From JANMMJ01 sp964543235 (GTDB lineage Bacteria > Pseudomonadota > Alphaproteobacteria > Rhizobiales > Aestuariivirgaceae): DNA of 24,365 bases. Every line of letters begins with the position of its first letter. Positions within the stretch are counted from its first letter, which is position 1. Positions 15,719 through 22,691 of this stretch are shown here, in pieces. The DNA is taken from NCBI GenBank assembly GCA_964543235.1, contig CAZIXE010000051.1, forward strand, positions 1 to 24,365, written 5' to 3'. The notes beneath the pieces were generated by a model that was not told the origin of the DNA, made no database searches, and saw only the letters and a list, made by a program, of their open reading frames with translations. The translations under genes and the position numbers were made by a program.

Positions 15719-16057
15719 TCAGAGCGCTTCGGTGCCGGATTCGCCGGTGCGAATGCGGATGGCCTGCTCGATCGACGAAATGAAGATCTTGCCGTCGCCG
15801 ATGCGGCCGGTGCGGGCGGCGGTCTGGATCGCCTCCACGGCCTTGTCCACCAGTTCGTCGGCCAGAACGATCTCGATCTTCACCTTGGGCAGGAAATCGA
15901 CCACATATTCGGCGCCGCGATAGAGCTCGGTGTGGCCCTTCTGGCGGCCAAACCCCTTTGCTTCGGTTACGGTGATCCCTTGCAGTCCGACTTCCTGGAG
16001 GGCCTCTTTCACTTCATCAAGCTTGAAGGGCTTGATGATGGCTTCGATCTTTTTCAT
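15719..16057 (-). CDS. glnB: Nitrogen regulatory protein P-II
   Basis: The 112-residue trimeric signal protein binds ATP/ADP and 2-oxoglutarate. Through its T-loop it controls the GlnE adenylyltransferase and NtrB. It starts MKKIEAIIKPFKLDEVKEAL and has the T-loop QKGHTELYRGAEYVVDFLPK with the uridylylated Tyr51. The C-terminal signature is TGRIGDGKIFISSIEQAIRIRTGE. Length and residues are canonical. GGAG lies 5 bases before the ATG. It leads the glnB-glnA operon and has a sigma-54 promoter 34 bases upstream. Confidence 0.98.
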   Translation of the reverse strand: MKKIEAIIKPFKLDEVKEALQEVGLQGITVTEAKGFGRQKGHTELYRGAEYVVDFLPKVKIEIVLADELVDKAVEAIQTAARTGRIGDGKIFISSIEQAIRIRTGESGTEAL

Positions 16058-16090
16058 TCGGTCTCCGCGCTTTCAAGACGGGTTAACGAT

Positions 16091-16106
16091 TGCACGTGAT
16101 GTGCCA
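16091..16106 (-). promoter_or_regulatory. Sigma-54 promoter of glnB-glnA
   Basis: The minus strand reads TGGCAC-ATCAC-GTGCA. The -24 GG and -12 GC are exactly 10 bases apart, and only one base departs from the RpoN consensus TGGCAC-N5-TTGCA. The expected start is near 16080, giving a leader of about 23 bases before glnB. RpoN/NtrC control of glnBA is well known in proteobacteria. No NtrC site was confidently identified upstream. Confidence 0.75.
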
Positions 16107-16119
16107 GATAGGTCTGGCA
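16102..16119. repeat. Inverted heptamer overlapping the sigma-54 -24 element
   Basis: TGCCAGA (16102-16108) and TCTGGCA (16113-16119) form a perfect palindrome with a 4-base centre. A third copy of TCTGGCA is at 16146-16152, 33 bases from the second. The palindrome overlaps the -24 box, so it could be a regulator site modulating the glnB promoter. No named regulator is assigned. Confidence 0.4.
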
Positions 16120-16259
16120 ATGAAATCAGTGCGTTACTACCGGAATCTGGCAGCAGCGCCGCCACGGCTGCCCAAAGTTTAGGCGAAATGCCCGCAAATT
16201 GCTCGCTCAGTTTTTAGGCATGTTCGGTTTGCACTTTCATCTGCCGGAAATGAGCTGCA

Positions 16260-16288
16260 TTGCGAGCCCTCGGTATTAATTCTAGATT
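16260..16288 (+). promoter_or_regulatory. Candidate promoter for the ABM-like gene
   Basis: TTGCGA (16260-16265) and TAGATT (16283-16288) are separated by 17 AT-leaning bases and lie about 40 bases before the ATG at 16328. This is a motif match only. Confidence 0.4.
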
Positions 16289-16327
16289 TGCCTGGCCGGG
16301 GCAGCCTCAATTTTCGCGGAGGAAGCC

Positions 16328-16624
16328 ATGTCCGCCTACAATATCGTCCGTTTCAGGGTAAAACCGGGTCGCGAGGCCGAATTCGTCGACGCCCATCGCA
16401 AGACCCCGCGTCAGTGGCCGGGATTTGTGAAGGGAACGCTGGTCAAGACCGGCGACCGCACTTACTGCCTGATTGGCGAATGGAAAGACATGAATAGTCT
16501 CGCCGCGGCGCGTCCGCAGATGATCGGTGTCCTCGACACGTTTCGCGATTGCCTCGAAGATCTCGGCGGCGGGCTCGGAGTCACCGATCCGGTATCGGGC
16601 GAGGCGATTGCCGAGTTGCATTAG
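16328..16624 (+). CDS. Small ABM/DUF718-like dimeric alpha-beta barrel protein
   Basis: The 98-residue soluble protein begins YNIVRFRVKPGREAEFVDAHR, a ferredoxin-like beta-alpha-beta start typical of antibiotic-biosynthesis-monooxygenase or DUF718 folds. It continues with the strand YCLIGEWKDMNSLAAARPQMIGVLDTFRDCLEDL and ends GLGVTDPVSGEAIAEL. Its activity is unknown, and the oxygenase name reflects the fold only. GGAGGAAG precedes the ATG. It is divergent from glnB. Its stop codon overlaps that of the convergent PfkB gene by four bases (16621-16624). Confidence 0.72.
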   Translation: MSAYNIVRFRVKPGREAEFVDAHRKTPRQWPGFVKGTLVKTGDRTYCLIGEWKDMNSLAAARPQMIGVLDTFRDCLEDLGGGLGVTDPVSGEAIAELH

Positions 16625-17514
16625 GCCGCCGGTGGGAAGGCCGCATTGACGGCCTGGATCGCCGCCAGGCTCGGCAGGCCCGCCTCGTTGCCCAGGTGTT
16701 GTATCTTGTGGGCCGAGGCAGCACGGCCCCAGGCAAAGTGTTCATGCCAGGGCGCCTCGGGGCGCTCGAGATAGGACGCAATGTAGGCGCCGTGATACAT
16801 GTCGCCCGCGCCCGAAGTATCGATGATGCGGTCCATCGGTACGGCAAGGGCCGGCTGGCGCATGACGGTGCCGGTTTCATCGTACCAGAGCATGCCGCGC
16901 TCACCCTGCGTGACACCGCCGACGCGGCAGCCGCGTGACTTGAGATAGTTCAGCATCGCCGGGGCGTCGAGTTGCATCTGCTCGCACAGCCGCTCGGAGC
17001 AGATCGCCACGTCGATGAAAGCGAGGAGTTCATGCGTGTTGCTGCGCAGGCCGCCGCCATCGATCGAGGTGAGGATGCCCTGTTCACGACAGAGCTTCGC
17101 ATAGTGGATGGCGGCATCGGCCTGGTGGCCGTCGAGATGCAGCGCGCGGCACTTGCCGAGGTTCAGCAGCGGAAAGGGGTGGATGTAATTGTCGTCGCGG
17201 GCCCGCAGGATGGCGCGCTTGCCGTTGTTCGGCAGCACGAAGGATAGCGACGAGCGCTCGACTTTGCGGGCATGGACGGGAATGTGATACTTGGCGGCCA
17301 TGTCGAGAAACATGCGCCCGAGCCAGTCGTCGGCGACCGAGGCCAGGAGATCGGGCGTATGTCCGAGGCTGGCACAGGCAAAGGCTGCGGAGACGGCATT
17401 GCCGCCGAAGGAGACGGCATAGTCCCTGGCCACCGCCTTGTCGTCGCCGCTCGGCACCACATCGGTCAGGATGGTGACGTCGATATAGCTCTGGCCGATA
17501 AACAGTGCCTTCAC
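16621..17514 (-). CDS. PfkB family carbohydrate kinase
   Basis: The 297-residue ribokinase-fold kinase has the N-terminal segment MKALFIGQSYIDVTIL and YAVSFGGNAVSAAFACASLG (first PfkB signature, GGNA at 37-40). The second signature IIDTSGAGDMYHGAYIASYL carries the anion hole and catalytic base Asp238. It phosphorylates a sugar or nucleoside with ATP; the substrate is not evident. The start is GTG at 17514, whose GTGA overlaps the upstream gene's TGA stop, so translation is coupled. Other ATG codons lie too far inside the domain. It is convergent with the ABM-like gene. Confidence 0.88.
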   Translation of the reverse strand: MKALFIGQSYIDVTILTDVVPSGDDKAVARDYAVSFGGNAVSAAFACASLGHTPDLLASVADDWLGRMFLDMAAKYHIPVHARKVERSSLSFVLPNNGKRAILRARDDNYIHPFPLLNLGKCRALHLDGHQADAAIHYAKLCREQGILTSIDGGGLRSNTHELLAFIDVAICSERLCEQMQLDAPAMLNYLKSRGCRVGGVTQGERGMLWYDETGTVMRQPALAVPMDRIIDTSGAGDMYHGAYIASYLERPEAPWHEHFAWGRAASAHKIQHLGNEAGLPSLAAIQAVNAAFPPAA

Positions 17515-18248
17515 CGGGCAGGCCCTGTCTTCCCCGGCCCTTTGCGGCCCGGCCGCCGCAGGCCCTGGCGTGCCGCCGCCTTGCCGCCTCCCTTGCCGGC
17601 AGCCTGCGCCTTGCGCTTCGGCCGCAGCGGCGCCAGGACCGGCCCAAGCTGTTCCGGGAGCTTCCGCCCCACGAATGCCGCCAGCGCGTGCGCGAACCGC
17701 CGGGGCGCCGCGCGGGCCTGCTCCATTGAGACGACCATGATGGGCAGCGCGGCCTCCGCCAGCGCCTCGAGCTGCTGCAGTTGGGCATCCGCGCGAGCCC
17801 GAAGCACCGAAAGCGCCGACACGGCCGGGTCGCTCCTGCCCAGCGCCGCGGCCATCGGATCCTGCCAGACATAGACGACGCGCGGATTGCGCAGATGCGG
17901 TAGCGCCGCAAGGGCCTCTTCGGCCGTAGCGATTTTCCAGGCCCACACCGGCATGGTGGCGTTGCGCATGCGGATCAGGCCAGGCCGGCTCTGTGGCGTC
18001 GCATTGGCGAGTTCTTCATTGTTGAGGAAGGCGTTGACCTGGCTGCCGAACTCGAGACCGAGGGCCCTGGCGGCGGCGGCGACAGGAAACGCCGCACCCG
18101 GTCCCGACCCGCAGAACACGACGGTGAACTCTGCAGCGGCCGGATCGATCCCGGCGCCAAGGGTGAAACTCGCCGGTTTGCGCTTTTGCGCCGCACCGGC
18201 TTTGCGAGCGGCAGGTTTCTGCCCGGGATTGCGCTGTGGTTGCTTCAT
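17511..18248 (-). CDS. Sulfotransferase-like protein with basic low-complexity tails
   Basis: The 245-residue protein has a core (about residues 38-200) that resembles a reduced sulfotransferase fold. FTVVFCGSGPGAAFPVAAAARALGLEFG sits where such enzymes have a P-loop-like PAPS motif, VVYVWQDPMAAALGRSDPAVSA resembles the VRDP helix, and IMVVSMEQARAAPRRFAHALAAFVG resembles the usual C-terminal segment. The motif lacks the usual basic and Ser/Thr PAPS-binding residues, so catalysis is doubtful. Residues 1-25 and 210-245 are rich in Lys, Arg, Ala, Gly and Pro. The ATG at 18248 is chosen because an upstream open frame overlaps nnr antisense. It ends in a 4-base overlap with the kinase gene. Family assignment is tentative. 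Confidence 0.6.
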   Translation of the reverse strand: MKQPQRNPGQKPAARKAGAAQKRKPASFTLGAGIDPAAAEFTVVFCGSGPGAAFPVAAAARALGLEFGSQVNAFLNNEELANATPQSRPGLIRMRNATMPVWAWKIATAEEALAALPHLRNPRVVYVWQDPMAAALGRSDPAVSALSVLRARADAQLQQLEALAEAALPIMVVSMEQARAAPRRFAHALAAFVGRKLPEQLGPVLAPLRPKRKAQAAGKGGGKAAARQGLRRPGRKGPGKTGPAR

Positions 18249-18330
18249 GTTGTGACGGGCCTTGTGCAGTCGGCGAATTCGGTCACTGTTAGCGGCGAGA
18301 CAGATTCTAGGCAAGGACAGGCGCAGCGGC

Positions 18331-19773
18331 ATGGAGACGGGCACGGCGGGGGATGGGCAGCGACTGCTGTTATCGCCGCAACAGATGTATGAAGCTGACC
18401 GCTTGGCGATCGCCGCCGGCGTGCCATCGCTCACGCTTATGGACAATGCCGGCCGCAGCGTTGCCGAAGAAATCCTGCGCCGTTTCGCAGCACGGCCGGC
18501 GGCGGTCCTGTGCGGACCGGGCAACAACGGCGGCGATGGCTATGTGGTGGCACGCTACCTCAGGCAATGGGGCTGGCCGGTCTGGTGTTGCGTCTCGGGC
18601 ATGCCCCGGGGAGATGCCGCCCACATGGCCCGATCGTGGCTGGGAGAAACCCGCGAGCTCAGGGCCTTTGCCGGCGCCGGGCTGCTGGTCGATGCCCTGT
18701 TCGGGGCCGGACTGTCGCAGGATTTTCCGGCCGATTTGGCCAGCGCTATCAATGGCCTGGGCGTACCCATCGTGGCCGTCGACATACCCTCGGGCCTGGA
18801 CGGTGCAACCGGTCGTCCGCGCGGCGCCGCGGTCAGGGCCGATGTCACGGTGACGTTCTATCGCAAGAAGCCGGGTCATGTCCTGCTGCCGGGGCGGCTG
18901 CTGTGCGGTGAAGTCGTGGTCACCGATATCGGCATTCCTGACAGCGCCGCGACCGCGGTTGCCGGCAGGGTTTCGGAGAATACGACACCCTTTCGACCGA
19001 CCTTCGACGCGCATGCGCACAAGTATGGCCGCGGCCACGCGGTCGTCGTCTCCGGCGGCCCACTGAACAGCGGCGCCTCCCGGCTCGCCGCGCAGGCAGC
19101 GCTGGCCGCCGGCGCAGGTCTGGTGACCCTTGCCGGCAGCCGTGCGGCGCTTGCGGTGCATGCCGCCCATGTGACCGCCGTCATGCTCGCGGAAGCGCCC
19201 GAGGCCCGTGCCCTGGGACGGCTTCTGGAAGACCGCCGCAAGAATGTCGTGTGCCTCGGGCCGGCAGCCGGTATCGGCCACGAGACTCGCCAGATGGTCG
19301 AGGTTGCCGCCGCAAGCGGTGCCGCAGTGGTGCTCGACGCCGATGCGCTGACATCGTTTGCCGGCGACTCAGAGCGGCTCTTCGAGCTGATCAGGGGCCG
19401 GACTTGCGTGATGACACCACATGAGGGGGAATTTTCGCGTCTTTTCAACGATCTCGCGCAGGCGATTGAGGCAAAACATGAGCGCGCCCTCAAAGCGGCC
19501 TCCCGGGCTGGCTGTGTCGTCGTGCTCAAAGGGGCCGATACGGTGATTGCCGCCCCCGACGGCCGGGCAGCTATCAACAGCAATGCACCGCCCTGGCTCG
19601 CCACGGCGGGTTCGGGCGATGTGCTGGCCGGACTGGTGACAGCCATGCTGGCGCAAGGCATGGCTCCCTATGAGGCGGCCTGCGCCGCCGTGTGGCTGCA
19701 TGGCGATGCCGCGACGCGGGCCGGTGCGCGGGGCTTCACGGCGGAGCGCCTGCTCGCCGGCCTCTCTTCATGA
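18331..19773 (+). CDS. nnr: Bifunctional NAD(P)H-hydrate repair enzyme (epimerase / ADP-dependent dehydratase)
   Basis: The 480-residue fusion protein repairs damaged NADHX/NADPHX. The YjeF_N epimerase domain (about 14-220) shows MYEADRLAIAAGVPSLTLMDNAG, VLCGPGNNGGDGYVVARYL (64-75) and VDIPSGLDG. The C-terminal carbohydrate-kinase-like dehydratase (about 235-480) shows HKYGRGHAVVVSGG, AALAAGAGLVTLAG, MTPHEGEFSRLF, VVLKGADTVIA and ATAGSGDVLAGLVTAML (GSGD at 427-430). Full length. The ATG at 18331 gives a typical N-terminus; the frame is open back to 18262. No strong Shine-Dalgarno is seen. It is divergent from the sulfotransferase-like gene and translationally coupled (ATGA) to the EamA gene. 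Confidence 0.95.
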   Translation: METGTAGDGQRLLLSPQQMYEADRLAIAAGVPSLTLMDNAGRSVAEEILRRFAARPAAVLCGPGNNGGDGYVVARYLRQWGWPVWCCVSGMPRGDAAHMARSWLGETRELRAFAGAGLLVDALFGAGLSQDFPADLASAINGLGVPIVAVDIPSGLDGATGRPRGAAVRADVTVTFYRKKPGHVLLPGRLLCGEVVVTDIGIPDSAATAVAGRVSENTTPFRPTFDAHAHKYGRGHAVVVSGGPLNSGASRLAAQAALAAGAGLVTLAGSRAALAVHAAHVTAVMLAEAPEARALGRLLEDRRKNVVCLGPAAGIGHETRQMVEVAAASGAAVVLDADALTSFAGDSERLFELIRGRTCVMTPHEGEFSRLFNDLAQAIEAKHERALKAASRAGCVVVLKGADTVIAAPDGRAAINSNAPPWLATAGSGDVLAGLVTAMLAQGMAPYEAACAAVWLHGDAATRAGARGFTAERLLAGLSS

Positions 19774-20651
19774 ACCGTCCGCTGCTCCTGCTGCTCGGCA
19801 CCGGCGGCGCGCTCGGCGCCAGTTTTCCCTTTGGCAAGATGGCCATCGCACAGGGCGTCAACCCGGTGCTGTGGGCCTGTCTCATCTGTCTGGGTGCAGG
19901 GGTCTTCACAGCCCTGGTGGCAGGACTGCGCGGCGAGGTTGGCATTAGCCCGGTCGTGCTCCGCTTCGCCATGATATCAGGCGTGATATCAAACGTGGTG
20001 CCGCATTTCCTGACCTTCGCCGCCATCCCCAAGATCGGCAGCGGCCTCGCAGCAATCATGTTCGCATTGTCGCCGGTGATGACGGCTTTCCTGTCGGTGC
20101 TGCTCAAGGTAAGACCCCCGAACCGTCTCGGCCTGGCCGGCATTGCCCTCGGGCTCTCGGGTGCGCTGGTCATCATCGTGGGGCGCAACAGTGATTTCAG
20201 CCGCGGCGAGTTCCAGTGGCTGCTGCTGTCGGTGCTGATTCCCGTGTTCCTGGGCGTGGGCAACGTCTACCGCACGCTGGCCTGGCCGGAAGGGGCAAGC
20301 CCCATCCTGCTCGCTGCGCTCACCAACCTCGCCGCCGTGCCGCCGCTTGTGATCCTTGCCTGGGCCTATGGCGGCGGGCTCGGCCTTGCCGCGTTGGCCG
20401 CTGTCCCGGGCCTGGTATGTCTGCAGGTCGCAGCATCCTCCATCATGTTCCTGATGTTCTTCCGCCTGCAACAGCTCGGCGGCCCCACCTATCTGAGCCA
20501 GATCGGCTACGTGGCGGCAGTCGTCGGGGTGGCCACCGGCGTGTTGTTCCTCGGCGAAAGCTATCCCGTCCTGGTGTGGGCAGGGGCGGCGATCATTGCG
20601 GCCGGCATTGCCCTCACGACGATCGCCCAGTTGCGTCTGTTACGCCGCTGA
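19770..20651 (+). CDS. DMT-superfamily EamA transporter
   Basis: The 293-residue integral membrane protein has about ten hydrophobic helices forming two EamA repeats. The first repeat runs from LLLLLGTGGALGASFPFGKMAIAQG to LVIIVG near residue 145; the second ends AAIIAAGIALTTIAQLRLLRR. It is a probable metabolite exporter; the substrate is unknown. The ATG at 19770 overlaps the nnr stop (ATGA), giving translational coupling. An in-frame start at 19692 would overlap nnr by 82 bases and add 26 hydrophilic residues. It is convergent with the small minus-strand gene, with 6 bases between stops. Confidence 0.88.
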   Translation: MNRPLLLLLGTGGALGASFPFGKMAIAQGVNPVLWACLICLGAGVFTALVAGLRGEVGISPVVLRFAMISGVISNVVPHFLTFAAIPKIGSGLAAIMFALSPVMTAFLSVLLKVRPPNRLGLAGIALGLSGALVIIVGRNSDFSRGEFQWLLLSVLIPVFLGVGNVYRTLAWPEGASPILLAALTNLAAVPPLVILAWAYGGGLGLAALAAVPGLVCLQVAASSIMFLMFFRLQQLGGPTYLSQIGYVAAVVGVATGVLFLGESYPVLVWAGAAIIAAGIALTTIAQLRLLRR

Positions 20652-20657
20652 CGGGCC

Positions 20658-20873
20658 TCACCAGTCCGGGTTCCGGCCATCGTCCGTCTCGGGCAGGGTC
20701 CCCTGGCGGGAAGCTGCGCCCGTGTAAGGCGCGACATAGGCCATATCCATGGCCTTGCCATAGGCCGACAAGAGAGAGGCAGCGGCGGCACCGAGCCGCA
20801 AGCGTGGCAGGCTCAGACGCGGCAGGCGGACTTTGCGGATAATCATCGGGGTGGAGTGGCTGAGGTCGGTCAT
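20658..20873 (-). CDS. Small conserved-looking hypothetical protein (71 aa)
   Basis: The product starts MTDLSHSTPMIIRKVRLPRLSLPRL, with a basic leucine-rich repeat-like stretch (RLPRLSLPRLRL). It continues with GAAAASLLSAYGKAMDMAYVAPYTG and has an acidic tail ending DGRNPDW. A near-ideal Shine-Dalgarno AGGAGG lies 5 bases upstream of the ATG, the main reason for calling it real. I recognise no domain; the basic amphipathic front and the NPDW ending recall small Rhizobiales hypothetical proteins. It is divergent from the first winged-helix regulator across about 140 bases, so it may share control with it. Confidence 0.6.
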   Translation of the reverse strand: MTDLSHSTPMIIRKVRLPRLSLPRLRLGAAAASLLSAYGKAMDMAYVAPYTGAASRQGTLPETDDGRNPDW

Positions 20874-20966
20874 CGTGTCCTCCTGTGCTGCGTGGAGGAT
20901 GCCCGGGACCGTCCTGAATGTCCTTGGGGCGTGTCTGAAAGCGCATGAAGATTCCTGATCGTCGCC

Positions 20967-20988
20967 TTCAGAACCTGATTGCGCTATC
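20967..20988 (+). promoter_or_regulatory. Shared upstream element, copy 1 (TTCAG-N9-GCGCTATC)
   Basis: TTCAG at 20967-20971 and GCGCTATC at 20981-20988 lie 28 bases before the regulator ATG at 21017. The same layout, TTCAG-N9-GCGTTATC, occurs 27 bases before the paralogue's start. TATC is in -10 position for a short leader. It is probably the promoter or operator, duplicated with the gene. Confidence 0.45.
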
Positions 20989-21016
20989 GTCCACGACGCA
21001 AGGGCAGGAGCAGAGC

Positions 21017-22504
21017 ATGGAAGTCGCGTTCGGACCGTACCGGCTCAGGCGCCAGGAACGCATGGTGCTGGGGCCTGCAGGGCCCATCGAGCTTTCGGCC
21101 CGCTCCTTCGATATCCTGACCGCGTTGCTGGCCAGGCCCAATGAACTGATCGATAAGTCGGCCCTGTTCGAGGCCGTCTGGCCCGGTGTGGCCGTTGAGG
21201 AGAACACCTTGCAGGTCCACGTCTCAGCGCTGCGCAAGGCGCTCGATCCGTCCTTCATCGTCACGGTCCATGGCCGGGGCTACAAATATGCCGGGCCGGC
21301 GCCGGCGGCTTCGGGTGGAGAGTCCGGTGCGGCGAAACTGGATACCAAGCCGGTCATTGTCGTGCTGCCCTTCGAAAACCTGAGCGGCGATCCGGCGCAA
21401 CAGTATTTCAGCGACGGGATTACCGGCGACATCACGGATCGGCTGACGCGGTTCCGCAATTTTGCGGTGATTGGCACACACTCCGCGTCAGCCTTCCGAG
21501 GACCGGTCACCGATTTCACCACAATCCGCAAGCGGCTCAGGGCGGATTTCGTGGTGACGGGCAGCGCAAGACGAGCCGGGGATCGGATCAGGATATCGGT
21601 CCGGCTGTCGAATGCCGCCAGCAAAGAAGCGATCTGGGCCCATCACTATGACCGGCCGATGGCAGATCTGTTCAGCCTGCAGGATGAGATCAGCGAACTC
21701 GTCGCTTCGGCGATTGCCCGCCATCTTGAGATCGAAATCAATGTCAGGAGTTCGGCGCAGCCGACGGCCGCCCTGTCAAGCTACGAACATCTCCTGCAGG
21801 GCTACTGGCATTTCAAGAAGCTGACGCGCGCCGCAAGCCTCGCGGCCCGCGCGAGTTTCGAAAGCGCCGTGGCACTTGACCCGCGAAATGCCGAGGCGCT
21901 GTCCTGGCTTGGGGTGACCTATTGCGAAGAGTGGGTCCAGGACTTCGTCGCGGCGCGGGCGACGCAAGGGGAGGCATTGGCAGCCCAAGCCGTTGCCCTC
22001 GATCCTGCCAACGCCAAGTGTCATGCCATTCACGCCTGGGCGCTGCTCTGTATCGGCGAACTGGACAGGGCGCTGCGCGCCGGCGATCTCGCGACGTCGC
22101 TCAACCCCGGAGACCCCGCCGTGCTCATTAACGGGGCATTGGCCCTTGCCTATGCGGGGAAACAGGCTGAGGCACGCGCATTGATCGACCAGGCCCATCG
22201 TCTGGAACCCGTGCCGCCACTGTGGTTTGGCGAGTTTAAGGGGGTCGCGGCCTTCGCTGCCGGTGACTACGAACAAACGCTGGCCGGGGTTGAAGGCATC
22301 CCGGAATGTGCCTGGGACGTGATGTATGCACTTGCCTGTTACGGCCTGCGCGGCGAGGCAGACAAGGCCCGGGCGCTGCTGGCGCGGTTTCGCGAGTCAT
22401 ACGGGGAGCCTGACTGGGCGCTGGGGTTGTCGCGCGAGCCCTATCGCGATCCCCGGGTGCGCGAGAACCTGGTCAGGGGCTTCGAAATGGCCCTTACTTT
22501 CTGA
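21017..22504 (+). CDS. Winged-helix transcriptional regulator with TolB-like and TPR domains (copy 1)
   Basis: The 495-residue protein has an OmpR/PhoB-type winged helix at residues 1-94 (FGPYRLRRQERMVL, ELSARSFDILTALL, NTLQVHVSALRKAL, VHGRGYKYAGP). A TolB-like/FlgO-type domain spans about 112-245 (VVLPFENLSGDPAQQYFSDGITGDITDRL). TPR-type helices run from about 255 to 470 (ALDPRNAEALSWLG, ALDPANAKCHAIHAWALL, SLNPGDPAVLINGALALAYAG). There is no membrane segment, unlike CadC. The target is unknown. The ATG at 21017 is set by AGGAGC just upstream; the frame is open to 20945 but that would include the putative promoter element. A paralogue follows 187 bases downstream. Confidence 0.85.
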   Translation: MEVAFGPYRLRRQERMVLGPAGPIELSARSFDILTALLARPNELIDKSALFEAVWPGVAVEENTLQVHVSALRKALDPSFIVTVHGRGYKYAGPAPAASGGESGAAKLDTKPVIVVLPFENLSGDPAQQYFSDGITGDITDRLTRFRNFAVIGTHSASAFRGPVTDFTTIRKRLRADFVVTGSARRAGDRIRISVRLSNAASKEAIWAHHYDRPMADLFSLQDEISELVASAIARHLEIEINVRSSAQPTAALSSYEHLLQGYWHFKKLTRAASLAARASFESAVALDPRNAEALSWLGVTYCEEWVQDFVAARATQGEALAAQAVALDPANAKCHAIHAWALLCIGELDRALRAGDLATSLNPGDPAVLINGALALAYAGKQAEARALIDQAHRLEPVPPLWFGEFKGVAAFAAGDYEQTLAGVEGIPECAWDVMYALACYGLRGEADKARALLARFRESYGEPDWALGLSREPYRDPRVRENLVRGFEMALTF

Positions 22505-22642
22505 ATTCTTTGTACGGCATCGTTAAATCTATTCTCCGCCGGGAGGACCACGGCCATTCCATCCGAGCCGAAAATTGTTTGTCCAGCAAGACAGTCGGGC
22601 ATCGTCTCCCATGGAATCAACCCCGCAACCCTTCTGATCGCT

Positions 22643-22664
22643 TTCAGCGAGAGCATGCGTTATC
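22643..22664 (+). promoter_or_regulatory. Shared upstream element, copy 2 (TTCAG-N9-GCGTTATC)
   Basis: TTCAG at 22643-22647 and GCGTTATC at 22657-22664 lie 27 bases before the ATG of the second regulator, matching copy 1 in both half-elements and in spacer length. Its presence suggests this gene has its own promoter rather than relying on read-through from copy 1. Confidence 0.45.
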
Positions 22665-22691
22665 TTGTCGGCCAGTAGGCAGGAGCGGAGC

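Noticed and set aside
18249..18527. 93-residue N-terminal extension of the sulfotransferase-like protein
   Set aside because: It lies antisense to the conserved N-terminal domain of nnr.
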